Under the pieces are notes generated by a model that made no database searches, was not told the DNA's origin, and saw only the letters and a list, made by a program, of their open reading frames with translations. Below, one piece after another: positions 1-9,100 of a DNA stretch of 64,000 nt; the stretch's first letter is position 1, and the number at the start of each line of letters is the position of its first letter. Source of the stretch: CBDATB01 sp965199745 (lineage in GTDB: Bacteria; Bacteroidota; Bacteroidia; Cytophagales; Flammeovirgaceae); assembly GCA_965199745.1 (NCBI GenBank), contig CBDATB010000015.1:62001-126000 (forward strand). The letters run 5' to 3'. A program made the position numbers and the translations under genes.

Positions 1-759
1 GCTTTACGAGAGAAACGACAACTAGAATACAAACGACAACTAGAGCTCGCTGCCGAAGTACAGCGATTGCTTTTTCCACGCAATTTGCCTTATAACAAAG
101 AAATTAAAATTACAGCAAGCTACTTTCCACATCACAACGTAGGAGGCGACTACTACGATTATATCCGTATCAATCGTCACGAATCTCTGTTATGTATTGC
201 CGACGTATCTGGTAAAGGTATTCCCGCTGCCTTAATTATGTCTAATTTTCAGGCTTCGCTTCGCTTATTGGCAGCCAAAGTAAATTCTTTAAAACATATC
301 GTACATGAACTCAATAGACTGGTAGCCGCCAATGCGCATGGAGAACATTTCATTACTGCTTTCTTGTTGAAATTTAATAGCGTGAGTCGTGAGATAGAAT
401 ACGTTAACGCAGGTCATATCCCTCCTTTTTTTTTCTTTGGGAATGAAATACTTAGTCTTGAGAAAGGAACAACAATTATTGGAGCATTCCAGGATTTACC
501 TTTCTTAGATGTGGGTAGATTAGAAAATATATCCTCTTGTTTCTTTTTTAGTTGTACAGATGGACTAACAGAGACCTATAACACGGAGGGAGTGCAATTT
601 GGTGAGAAAAGACTGCATCAACTACTGCAAGACAATATAGCACTAGATATAAAATTACTACATGAAAAAATAATTCAAGCACTGAAAGACTTTAAAGCTA
701 TCAACGATTTTAATGATGATATCACGCTTTTGTCTTTTCGTGTCGGTGATAATACTTAG
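1..759 (+). CDS. PP2C-family (SpoIIE/RsbU-type) serine phosphatase, 5'-truncated by the window edge
   Basis: The frame is open from base 1, so the gene starts outside the window. The first residues seen (charged, ending A-A-E-V-Q-R-L-L-F-P) are the linker helix typical of RsbU-type phosphatases. The catalytic domain follows, with VGGDYYDY, IADVSGKGIPAAL, NAGHIPP, TDGLTE and DDITLL. These hold the acidic residues that bind the two metal ions in PP2C enzymes. Family members dephosphorylate STAS-domain anti-anti-sigma factors, often under control of an N-terminal sensor domain, which here lies off the window. A STAS protein is encoded at 35553-35930 but is not adjacent, so a partnership is only a guess. 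The stop codon TAG directly abuts an inverted repeat flanking the next locus. Confidence 0.9.
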   Translation, partial: ALREKRQLEYKRQLELAAEVQRLLFPRNLPYNKEIKITASYFPHHNVGGDYYDYIRINRHESLLCIADVSGKGIPAALIMSNFQASLRLLAAKVNSLKHIVHELNRLVAANAHGEHFITAFLLKFNSVSREIEYVNAGHIPPFFFFGNEILSLEKGTTIIGAFQDLPFLDVGRLENISSCFFFSCTDGLTETYNTEGVQFGEKRLHQLLQDNIALDIKLLHEKIIQALKDFKAINDFNDDITLLSFRVGDNT

Positions 760-772
760 TTGGCGAACATAA
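760..772. repeat. Left copy of 13-bp inverted repeat flanking R-M locus 1
   Basis: TTGGCGAACATAA lies immediately after the upstream stop codon. The reverse complement of bases 1956-1968 is TTGGCGAACGTAA, a 12/13 match. The two copies bracket the methyltransferase/HNH gene pair. A separate direct repeat AAGCTAAAAC is found just inside (783-792) and just outside (1972-1981). Confidence 0.6.
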
Positions 773-801
773 TAAACTTAAGAAGCTAAAACATTAAATT
801 T

Positions 802-1581
802 ATGACAGGTTTATTTGTATCGGATTGTATTAAATTTATGTTAGGAGTGGAAGATGAGACTGTTGATTTGACTGTTACCTCACCGCCCTATGACAATTTA
901 AGAAACTATAACGGTTATGGCTTTGATTTTGAAAATATCGCAAAGCAATTATATCGTATAACAAAATTAGGAGCAGTAGTTGTTTGGGTTGTTGGGGATA
1001 AAATTAATGGCGGAAGAACATTAACTAGCTTTAAACAAGGTCTTTTCTTTCAAGAAATAGGATTTAGTATGCACGATGTAATGATATACCAAAAGAAAAA
1101 TACCCTTTTTATGCGGAGCAATGCTTACACTAATTGTTACGAATATATGTTCATATTATCAAAAGGTAAGCCCAAAACTTTCAACCCTATCAAAGAAAAA
1201 ACAGCTAGAAGTGGTTTTGAAATGTTAACTCACAATAAATTAGCAGATGGGGTTAATAAAAAAGTGAGGAAAGAACTCAAAAAAGAAAAGAATAAAACAA
1301 ATATATGGGCTTGTGCAGTAGGATTGGGAGGAACAACTTCAGATAAAATCGCATTTGGACATCCAGCAGTATTCCCTGAGAAATTGGTTGAAGACCACAT
1401 ACTTTCTTGGTCTAACGAGGGTGATTTGGTATTTGACCCTATGGTTGGCTCAGGGACAACTTGTAAAATGGCAATGCTAAATAATAGAAAATACTTGGGT
1501 ATAGATATATCCGAAGAGTATGTAGAAATAGCAAGGAAGAGGTTGGAAATAACAAAACAAAAACAGGGATTATTTGCATGA
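802..1581 (+). CDS. Beta-class site-specific DNA methyltransferase (type II R-M)
   Basis: A 259-residue SAM-dependent DNA amino-methyltransferase. The catalytic motif IV is TSPPYDNLRNY near residue 27. The SAM-binding motif I is FDPMVGSGTT near residue 213, followed by the acidic strand YLGIDISEEY. The order IV before I defines the beta class. A TSPPY form is commonest in N4-cytosine enzymes but also occurs in N6-adenine ones, so the modified base is not certain. The middle (residues about 110-190), which carries the target recognition region, is lysine-rich. The ATG of the downstream HNH gene overlaps this stop codon (ATGA, 1578-1581), which indicates translational coupling and supports a modification/restriction pair. 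The target sequence cannot be read from the protein. Confidence 0.9.
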   Translation: MTGLFVSDCIKFMLGVEDETVDLTVTSPPYDNLRNYNGYGFDFENIAKQLYRITKLGAVVVWVVGDKINGGRTLTSFKQGLFFQEIGFSMHDVMIYQKKNTLFMRSNAYTNCYEYMFILSKGKPKTFNPIKEKTARSGFEMLTHNKLADGVNKKVRKELKKEKNKTNIWACAVGLGGTTSDKIAFGHPAVFPEKLVEDHILSWSNEGDLVFDPMVGSGTTCKMAMLNNRKYLGIDISEEYVEIARKRLEITKQKQGLFA

Positions 1582-1955
1582 ATAATTTACAAAAAGGAGA
1601 TTGGGCTATCTGTAAGGCAGATTTTGGATTTGGTGTTGAGAATGATAAAACGACTCGACCGAGTTGTAGGAAATGTCGTTTGGATATAGATAAACGATTG
1701 TTATCAAATTCAGAAATAAACACTTTCAGAAAGAATAATCGTCCACTGGATGGAGATTTGTTTAAATGCCCCATATGTGAAAAAAGGGGCATTGTTGGTG
1801 TTACAGTTAAAATAGTGTTAGACCCTGATAAGGCAGAAGGAAAAATAAGAGGTTATATATGTGATAGTTGTAATACTGGTTTAGGGAGATTTAAAAATGG
1901 GGAAAACTACTTAAAAAATGCACTCAAGTACATAGAATCTTTCAAAACAAAATAA
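1578..1955 (+). CDS. Endonuclease VII/HNH-like protein, probable restriction partner
   Basis: A 125-residue protein with two Zn-ribbon-like cysteine pairs (C-R-K-C near 31-34, C-P-I-C near 64-67) and a C-terminal segment GKIRGYICDSCNTGLGRF. That segment matches the endonuclease VII/HNH signature (GKVRG-x-LC-x-x-CN-x-x-LG-x-F). In the family the strand before it normally carries D-H-x-H as the metal/catalytic motif. Here the aligned residues are D-P-D-K, so the usual general-base His and the second His are both absent. The overlap with the methyltransferase argues for a restriction role. The missing His residues leave open an inactive or divergent nuclease, or a DNA-binding accessory protein. 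Confidence 0.7.
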   Translation: MNNLQKGDWAICKADFGFGVENDKTTRPSCRKCRLDIDKRLLSNSEINTFRKNNRPLDGDLFKCPICEKRGIVGVTVKIVLDPDKAEGKIRGYICDSCNTGLGRFKNGENYLKNALKYIESFKTK

Positions 1956-1968
1956 TTACGTTCGCCAA
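1956..1968. repeat. Right copy of 13-bp inverted repeat flanking R-M locus 1
   Basis: TTACGTTCGCCAA directly follows the HNH gene's stop codon and is the inverted partner of bases 760-772 (12/13 match). The paired position at both outer edges of a two-gene R-M module suggests mobilisation ends or a recombination scar. No transposase is present. Confidence 0.6.
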
Positions 1969-1973
1969 CAAAA

Positions 1974-2016
1974 GCTAAAACGGCATTTTATCTTTTGTTC
2001 CAAAACGCCGTTTAGC
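1974..2016 (+). terminator. Long hairpin downstream of R-M locus 1
   Basis: GCTAAAACGGC (1974-1984) pairs with GCCGTTTAGC (2007-2016), leaving one bulged A and a 22-nt loop. No strong T run follows on the plus strand, so it may be a weak terminator or simply an inverted repeat. The rest of the gap up to polA (2017-2244) is AT-rich. It holds a 24-codon ATG ORF at 2167 that I do not recognise, and a TATTTTTG motif (2233-2240) just before the polA start. Confidence 0.4.
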
Positions 2017-2244
2017 CAAACCGTTGGTATAAAGTGAAGAAGCAAATATTTTTTTAATTTATTATTTTTACGGTGCGTACTATGGCAGTTCATCAAAGAA
2101 AGGTTTAAGAGCCGATTAACAAAATTTTCCTACCCACCTACTTTTCTCCCTTAGAAAAGGATCATCATGGGCAAAACAACTGCAACAAGCCATAAGAAAC
2201 ATTTTTATGCCAGAGATCTTAAGGAATTAAGCTATTTTTGAATT

Positions 2245-5028
2245 ATGAAAAAACTTTTCCTCTTCGATGCTTTTGCGCTAGTTTATCGGGCGCATTTTGC
2301 TTTCAGTAGAAATCCACGCATTAATTCTAAAGGACTCAACACAGGCGTAATGCTCGGCTTTACCAACACTTTGCTAGACGTAATTAAAAAAGAAAAGCCT
2401 AGCCACATGGCAGTAGCTTTCGACAGCAAAGAACCAACTTTTAGGCATGACACTTTCCCACAGTACAAAGCTAATCGAGAGGCACAACCCGAAGACATTG
2501 GTATTGCACTCCCCCACGTCAGAAATATTATTCAAGCCTTTAATATTCCAATACTTGAACTAGCCGGATACGAAGCTGATGATATTATTGGAACAGTAGC
2601 CAAAAAACTAAGCGAACAATATTTTGAAATATACATGATGACTCCTGACAAGGATTACGGGCAGTTAGTCGGTAAGCACATTTTTTTGTATAAACCCGCT
2701 TACATGGGTAATAGCGTGGACATATTGGGCGTACCTGAAATACTGGCAAAGTGGAGTATCCAACGGGTTGAGCAGGTAGCAGATATGCTTGGCTTGCAAG
2801 GCGATAGCTCCGATAATATTCCCGGAATACCGGGCATTGGTGCTAAAACTGCTACCAAATTACTAGCTGAATTTGATACTGTAGAAAACCTAGTAAAAAA
2901 TGCAGATAAACTCAAAGGAAAGCAAAAAGAACGCGTCGTTGCATTTGGACAACAGGGTATTCTTTCCAAAAAGTTGGCAACTATTGATACAAGCGTACCT
3001 ATTGATTTTAATACTGAAAGTATGCTATATAATGGCTTTAATGAAGCAGCACTAAAAGCAATTTTTCAGGAGCTTGAATTTAGGACACTGTCCAACCGCC
3101 TATTTAACAACACTAAAAACACAGAATCGAAACCCAAGCCTATTGCAGTCACACAAGGCATATTGTTTGATAAGGCTATCCCTGTTTCCAAACACTCAGA
3201 AGAAAAATCGGAGCTCAAAAATATAGATAATACTTTGCACGATTATCAGCTAATCGATACACCGGAATTATATCGGAGCTTAATGTATTTTTTAAGCATT
3301 CAGCAAGAATTTTGTTTTGATACAGAAACTACTAAAGTATCGCCTTATGAGGCTGAATTGGTTGGGCTGGCTTTTTCATATTATCCGAATGAGGCGTACT
3401 ATGTACCTATACCGGAAGACAGAAAAGCAGCACAAAAAATAGTAAATATTTTCAAACCAGTGTTTGAAAATGAAAGCATTATTAAAGTCGGTCAAAATAT
3501 CAAATATGATAATATTGTTTTGCAGTCTTATGGTATAACAGTAAAAGGAAAGTTATTTGATACTATGCTGGCACATTACCTACTCCAGCCTGAAGTGAGG
3601 CATAATATGGATGTATTGGCAGAAACTTATCTTCATTATCAACCTATCTCTATTACTGAACTCATTGGCAAAAAAGGGAAGGAGCAGAGGAATATGCGTA
3701 ACGTGATAGTAGATATTGCAGCTGAATATGCAGCAGAGGACGCTGACATCACTTTACAACTAAAAAATAAACTTGCCCCACAGCTTGCTAGGCAACAGCT
3801 AGAAAAACTTTTTAATGAAGTAGAAATTCCACTGTTGAACGTATTAGCGGATATAGAACGTAATGGTGTGAAGGTGGACAATGATTCACTGGCAAATTAT
3901 TCAAATTCGCTCGCCCAGGATTTAGTAGCTATTGAAAAAAAAATTTACCAAATTGCTGGCGAAAAATTCAACATTGCATCGCCAAAGCAGCTGGGTATTA
4001 TTCTGTTTGAAAAGCTCAAGTTAGTAGAAAAACCTAAGAAAACAAAAACTGGTCAGTATGCTACTGGTGAAGATATTTTGCTAAGCCTATCAGCAAAACA
4101 CAATATTGTGCAGCATATTCTGGATTTTCGTGAATACCAAAAACTAAAATCTACCTATGTAGATGCACTACCTACGCTAATCAGCCCTAAAGACGGACTG
4201 ATTCATACTTCTTACAACCAAGCCGTAGCATCTACAGGTCGGTTGAGTTCTACAAATCCTAATCTGCAAAATATTCCTATTCGCACTGCTAGAGGGAGAG
4301 AAATTCGTAAAGCTTTTGTTGCTCGCAGTGCTAAGCACCTAATTTTATCAGCAGATTATTCGCAAATAGAACTGCGTATTATGGCAGCATTTAGCCAGGA
4401 TGAACACATGATCAATGCCTTTCGAGAAGGGCGTGATATTCATGCCGCCACGGCTGCAAAAATCTATGGCGTTCCACTCGAGCACGTAGATGCCCACATG
4501 CGCAGAAAAGCTAAGATGGCGAATTTTGGTATTATCTACGGCATCTCTGCTTTCGGGCTGGCACAAAGACTGAATATTAGCCGTGGAGAAGCTACTGAAA
4601 TTATTGATACCTATTTTGGCGAATTCAAAGGCGTGAAGCAATATATGGATACTTCTATCAGCTTTGCTCGCCAAAATCACTACGTACAAACGATATTGGG
4701 TAGAAAACGCCATTTGCGCGACATCAACTCGCACAACTACACGACCCGAAGTTTTGCCGAACGAAATGCTATTAATGCACCTATTCAAGGCAGTGCTGCC
4801 GATTTAATTAAAGTGGCAATGATTAATATCCACCAATGGATGAAGGCAGAAAAACTGCAATCTAAAATGATTATGCAAGTACATGATGAACTTATTTTTG
4901 ATGTGTACTGTGAGGAGCTACAACTTATGTGCAAGAAGATAAAACAACTGATGGAAAATGCCGTGCCAATGAGCGTTCCTATTTGTGTAGATATAGGCAC
5001 GGGAAAAAGCTGGCTGGAAGCGCATTAA
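2245..5028 (+). CDS. polA: DNA polymerase I
   Basis: 927 residues, the usual length for a three-domain Pol I. The N-terminal 5'-nuclease domain (about 1-290) has the acidic clusters AGYEADDIIG and GDSSDNIPGIPGIGAKTA (helix-hairpin-helix). The central 3'-5' proofreading domain keeps its acidic motifs: FDTETT near 357, a GQNIKYDN segment and YAAEDADIT. The polymerase domain has motif A DYSQIELRIMA (about 704), motif B RRKAKMANFGIIYG and motif C QVHDELIFD (about 878). All catalytic residues look intact. The enzyme removes RNA primers and fills repair gaps. It stands alone and converges with folA across a 23-bp gap. Confidence 0.98.
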   Translation: MKKLFLFDAFALVYRAHFAFSRNPRINSKGLNTGVMLGFTNTLLDVIKKEKPSHMAVAFDSKEPTFRHDTFPQYKANREAQPEDIGIALPHVRNIIQAFNIPILELAGYEADDIIGTVAKKLSEQYFEIYMMTPDKDYGQLVGKHIFLYKPAYMGNSVDILGVPEILAKWSIQRVEQVADMLGLQGDSSDNIPGIPGIGAKTATKLLAEFDTVENLVKNADKLKGKQKERVVAFGQQGILSKKLATIDTSVPIDFNTESMLYNGFNEAALKAIFQELEFRTLSNRLFNNTKNTESKPKPIAVTQGILFDKAIPVSKHSEEKSELKNIDNTLHDYQLIDTPELYRSLMYFLSIQQEFCFDTETTKVSPYEAELVGLAFSYYPNEAYYVPIPEDRKAAQKIVNIFKPVFENESIIKVGQNIKYDNIVLQSYGITVKGKLFDTMLAHYLLQPEVRHNMDVLAETYLHYQPISITELIGKKGKEQRNMRNVIVDIAAEYAAEDADITLQLKNKLAPQLARQQLEKLFNEVEIPLLNVLADIERNGVKVDNDSLANYSNSLAQDLVAIEKKIYQIAGEKFNIASPKQLGIILFEKLKLVEKPKKTKTGQYATGEDILLSLSAKHNIVQHILDFREYQKLKSTYVDALPTLISPKDGLIHTSYNQAVASTGRLSSTNPNLQNIPIRTARGREIRKAFVARSAKHLILSADYSQIELRIMAAFSQDEHMINAFREGRDIHAATAAKIYGVPLEHVDAHMRRKAKMANFGIIYGISAFGLAQRLNISRGEATEIIDTYFGEFKGVKQYMDTSISFARQNHYVQTILGRKRHLRDINSHNYTTRSFAERNAINAPIQGSAADLIKVAMINIHQWMKAEKLQSKMIMQVHDELIFDVYCEELQLMCKKIKQLMENAVPMSVPICVDIGTGKSWLEAH

Positions 5029-5036
5029 TTCGCTTC
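5017..5036. terminator. Short hairpin at the polA 3' end between convergent genes
   Basis: GAAGCG (5017-5022) pairs with CGCTTC (5031-5036) around an 8-nt loop. It overlaps the polA stop codon and sits between convergent polA and folA. On the minus strand an upstream T-rich stretch precedes it. It may work as a weak bidirectional terminator. Confidence 0.3.
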
Positions 5037-5051
5037 AGCGATAAATAAAAA

Positions 5052-5543
5052 TTATATCCTTTTTAAGATGGTAAAAGAATAATCAAAAGAGTTTTTATCA
5101 TCTGCCATGTGGTTTTCTCGCGAAACCTCTTGCCAAGAATTTGCTGCTAAGGTCGGAAATTTTGCATCTCCCTCGGCTTGTGTTTGTATTTTTGTCAAAT
5201 AAATTTCTGTTGCCACCGAAAGTGAAGAGTCATACAAATATGCTCCGCCAATGATAAATACTTCCTGTTCACCTCGTTTTTTCACTAGTTCAAGCCCTTG
5301 CTCCAAAGAATGCACCACAAGGCAGCCCTTTGCCCAATAATCAGGCCGACGCGATATAACAATATTGGTTCTTCCAGGTAATACTTTACCAATAGATTCG
5401 TATGTTTTTCTACCCATGATGATATGATGCCCTAGGGTAGTTTTTTTGAAATATTTTAAATCAGCAGGTAGATGCCAAGGTAGTTTCCCTTTGTTTCCAA
5501 TGATGTTATTGGTCGACATAGCTACAATTAGTGAAATTTGCAT
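5052..5543 (-). CDS. folA: Dihydrofolate reductase
   Basis: 163 residues, normal for bacterial DHFR, which reduces dihydrofolate to tetrahydrofolate with NADPH. The N-terminus SLIVAMSTNNIIGNKGKLPWHLPADL carries the Met20-loop and substrate-site pattern (stretch quoted across adjoining motifs: SLIVAMSTNNIIG and KLPWHLPADL). The NADPH-binding MGRKTYESIG follows, then IVISRRPD and the late VFIIGGAYLY glycine motif. The acidic active-site residue is the D of PADL. The next gene upstream on the same strand is yraN, 119 bp away with a hairpin between them. Confidence 0.96.
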   Translation of the reverse strand: MQISLIVAMSTNNIIGNKGKLPWHLPADLKYFKKTTLGHHIIMGRKTYESIGKVLPGRTNIVISRRPDYWAKGCLVVHSLEQGLELVKKRGEQEVFIIGGAYLYDSSLSVATEIYLTKIQTQAEGDAKFPTLAANSWQEVSRENHMADDKNSFDYSFTILKRI

Positions 5544-5560
5544 ATTTGACGAAATTAAGG

Positions 5561-5578
5561 GCCTGGCTTAAACCAGGC
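5561..5578. terminator. Perfect 6-bp hairpin between yraN and folA
   Basis: GCCTGG-CTTAAA-CCAGGC forms a perfect GC-rich stem. It lies between two minus-strand genes in an AT-rich gap. No long T run follows in either direction, so termination is possible but not shown. Confidence 0.35.
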
Positions 5579-5662
5579 GTGTTCATAAGAAAATATATTT
5601 TATATTTGAATCAAAAACCGAGCGAAGTGCTGGTCTCAAAATAATTAGAATTAAATGCTTTT

Positions 5663-6016
5663 TCAATAAAAAGCATCTTCTAGGTGTAATATTTGTGTTT
5701 GTCCTAATATTTGTTCAGTAATCGCAACAATGTCAAATCTGGGATTATGACTGGTATTTGTGCTAAAAAGGTAGTAGTCTGCTGCCTGAATAATTCTTTG
5801 ACTTTGCTCCTTTCCGACCATTTCTTCGGGCAAACCGTAGCTGACACTAGTTCGATACTTCACTTCTACAAATACAATAAAATTTTCTTTTTTTACAATT
5901 AAATCAATTTCTGCTTTTTTGTATCGATAATTTTGGGTAATAATCTCATAGCCTTTCGATTGCAAGTACTCTATTGCTAATGCCTCGGCTTTTCTTCCTT
6001 TTTCAATATTTTTCAT
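5663..6016 (-). CDS. YraN/UPF0102 family nuclease-like protein
   Basis: A 117-residue protein of the UPF0102 family, which has a Holliday-junction-resolvase-like PD-(D/E)XK fold. The start KGRKAEALAIEYLQSKGYEI matches the family's E-A-L helix. The motif AEIDLI, followed by FVEVKYR, gives the E/D and E-x-K residues of the fold. The biochemical role of the family is not settled. DNA processing is inferred from the fold only. It lies in a minus-strand run sbcC-yraN-folA. Confidence 0.9.
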   Translation of the reverse strand: MKNIEKGRKAEALAIEYLQSKGYEIITQNYRYKKAEIDLIVKKENFIVFVEVKYRTSVSYGLPEEMVGKEQSQRIIQAADYYLFSTNTSHNPRFDIVAITEQILGQTQILHLEDAFY

Positions 6017-6136
6017 GCCTGAAATAAAAAATTGGTGTGATATCTAAAAGCGACCAATTTGTTGGATAGATTTTTAGAAAAACAGCAGGTCTTTCTCAGA
6101 ACTGCCCAAACGAGCATTTGATTAAAGTAAGAATAC

Positions 6137-9100
6137 TTATTCCACCGTGAGGCTGCTAAAGCCATTTCCCTCTTGTACAATATTAATTTTTGTTTGAATA
6201 CGCTCTTTTAAAGACGAAATATGGGATATAATACCAATAGTTTTTCCGGTTTCGGCTTGCAGTGTTTCAAGTGTAGCAATGGTTGCTTCTAAAGCCTCTT
6301 CATCGAGGTTGCCAAAGCCCTCATCGATAAACAAACTCTCAATGTGTGCATTTTGCGAAGCCATATCCGACAAACCCAGAGCTAATGCCAGGCTCATCAA
6401 AAAACTCTCTCCACCGGAGAGTGATTTAACCGAACGTCGCATATCTGCCTGATAGCGGTCAATGACATACAAATCGTTTGTATCTTCATCTTCTTTATAT
6501 TTGCTGAGTTGGTAGCGGTCATTAAATTTTTTCAAGCGTTCGTTGGCTAAGCCCAGCAGCCAAACTAATACTAATTCTTGCGCATAACTAGCAAATTTTT
6601 TTCCATCCGAAGAGCCAATATAATCATTCAATAGATACCATTTTTCAGCTTTTTTTTTCAGTTGCTTAATTTCTTTGGATAATCTATCATATTGCTTTTT
6701 TGTTTCTTCACTTTTTTTGATAGCAAACTCTTTTTCTTTGATTTGTTGGGCTACTATTTTATTCTCATTTTCTGTATTTATGTATTGCTCAGCCAGTGCT
6801 TCATCCGACAAATTTTCATCGTCATCTTTTGCAAGCTCTTCTATTTCCAATAGTAGTATCTCACTTTTTTCTGCCAAGCTGTTTTTTCGTTTTTCTAAAT
6901 TTTCTTTTTCATTTATTATGTATTCTGCATCTTTTGCCGTTAGTACATCTGTTTTTGTTGCTTCCAAAGAATCATAACCCTGTTTCTCAAGCTGCGGCAT
7001 GAGTTGCGCTGATAATTCAACACGACTTACTTGCTTTTTATCTTTATCTTTTCGGTGTTTTTTGAGATTTTCCTCTTCTTTTGCAAGAGTTATTTCCAAC
7101 TTAATTAGTTCTTTGTCAAATGCTATTTGACTCTGTTCTGCGAGTTCATATTTTTGTTGCATATTTTGTAATTCTCGCTGGGTGTCTTTGCATCCGAAAA
7201 GTCTCTGTCGTTGCGCTTTGAGTTCTTTTAGCCGCGACTGCTGTGTGTTTAGTTCAGCCTGCCGTTGCTGTTTTTCTGTTAAAATTTTTGCTGCAATATT
7301 TTCTTGATCCAATATCTGTGTCTTTGCATTTTCAAGTAATTTTTCTGAATCATTGAATTTTTTGTGTGCTTTTTCCCACAGATTTTTTTTTGTTTGCAGC
7401 CTTGCCAAAATTTCTTGGCATATTTTCTTTTCTTTTTCCTGATAGGGTACTATTTGTTTAGTCAATTCCGAATAAATATTTTCGTATTGCGTAATGTGAG
7501 AAATAAGTAGTTCGATATGTTGTAAACCTTTTTTTATTTTGGCTATTTCTTGTACACACGTACGTTCTCGAGTAATTTCTTTAATATTATTATGCAATAT
7601 CTCAGCTTGCAAATTTATTTTTGCCAGTCTAGGATCTCGCCTGACGGTTTCGAGTATCCTCTCTTTAGCAGACATAAGCTCATTGAGTTTTTGTTGTATA
7701 TGATGGTATTGCTTTTTACAGACTTCAATATCTTTCTCATAACCGGTTTTTTGTTCGAGATAGGCTGTCTGTTGCTTGCGTAGCCTTTCTATCATGTTCT
7801 GCACCTTTGCCAATGTACTTTGAATAGTTTGTATCTGCAATTCGGGTGCTTTTGTTTGGTAAGGGTGATGCGTTGCGCCGCAAAGCGGACAAGGTTGACT
7901 TTCTTTTAACTCGCTGCGCAATATCTTGAGGTTTGCTTCTTTGGTTTGGCGTTCTTTTCTAATCCTCAACTCCTCTTCCTGGAGTAATTCCAGTGCTAAT
8001 TCTTCGCGGTTAAGTTTGATCTCACTGTTGAGTGTAGCGGCTTTTTCTTTGGTTTGTTGATACTCTTTTTGCAAAGATTTTTGATCTTCCGTATAATTTG
8101 TTATGTCGATAACATGCTGGTGGAGTGGTTTAATCAGTTCCAATATTTCTGTGTAGTCGCTTTCGAGTCGGTTTTTATCGGTTAATGTAGTTTGGAGTTG
8201 CCGATATTTTTCTTCTCCTCGAAGTTGCCAATCTTTAATTTTGAGCATGCTTTGGTCAAATCCCACCCCTTTGAGTGCTTCACTTAACTTTTGGTTTTTG
8301 CTAATATTTTGTGTAATTATTTCTTGGATATTTTTAAGCCTTTTATAACAGTCTACAATTAGACAGTGGTTTCGGCTGAGAGCAGCTAAATTTTTATTTT
8401 CTTGAAGCCACTGCTGGATTTTTTGTTGCCTAAGGTGTTCTTCTTCAGCTATTTTCTGGAAATTTTTACATCTCTTTTGAGCCTCCGAGTATTGTGTTTC
8501 TTTTTCGGTATAGTGGTTTTTTAAGTGCTTATATTGCAGTTGTGCTGTGTCAATAGTTTTATCGAGTTCGTCGATCTGGCTACATAGTTTTTGTAATTGC
8601 CTATTGCTTTCTGCTAATTGTTCAATCTTTTGTACGCTTTCCGATTTTTGCTGTTGCTTTTGAGTGCATAGATTTTTTTGACACTGTATTTTTTGTTCAA
8701 TTTGTTGAATATTTTCTGAAAGTGCTTTTATTTCACAGTCTAGTTGCCATAACTTATCTATGTCGGTTTTAAGATATAAAAGGTGGTGATGTCTTTTTAA
8801 TCTTTGAAAATTCGGAGTATTATTTTGAATATTTTGTTCGTTTTGGCTAATTTCTTTGTTAACCAACGCTAAATTAATTTGTTTTTGCTCGATATTTTTT
8901 CTACGCTCTTGTAACTTCTCTAATATTTTTAGCTGTCGGAAAAGTTCTTTTTGCTGTTTCGTTAAATTTTTTAAAGATTGCTGAATATTTGCAAAATTTT
9001 CACTATCAAGAAAAGAAAGTTGCTTACGCAGATCTGTTTTCTGATTAATTTTACATTCCTCTTCTTTGGCTCGCCCGTAGGCTAATTTGCTAACTGCCCG

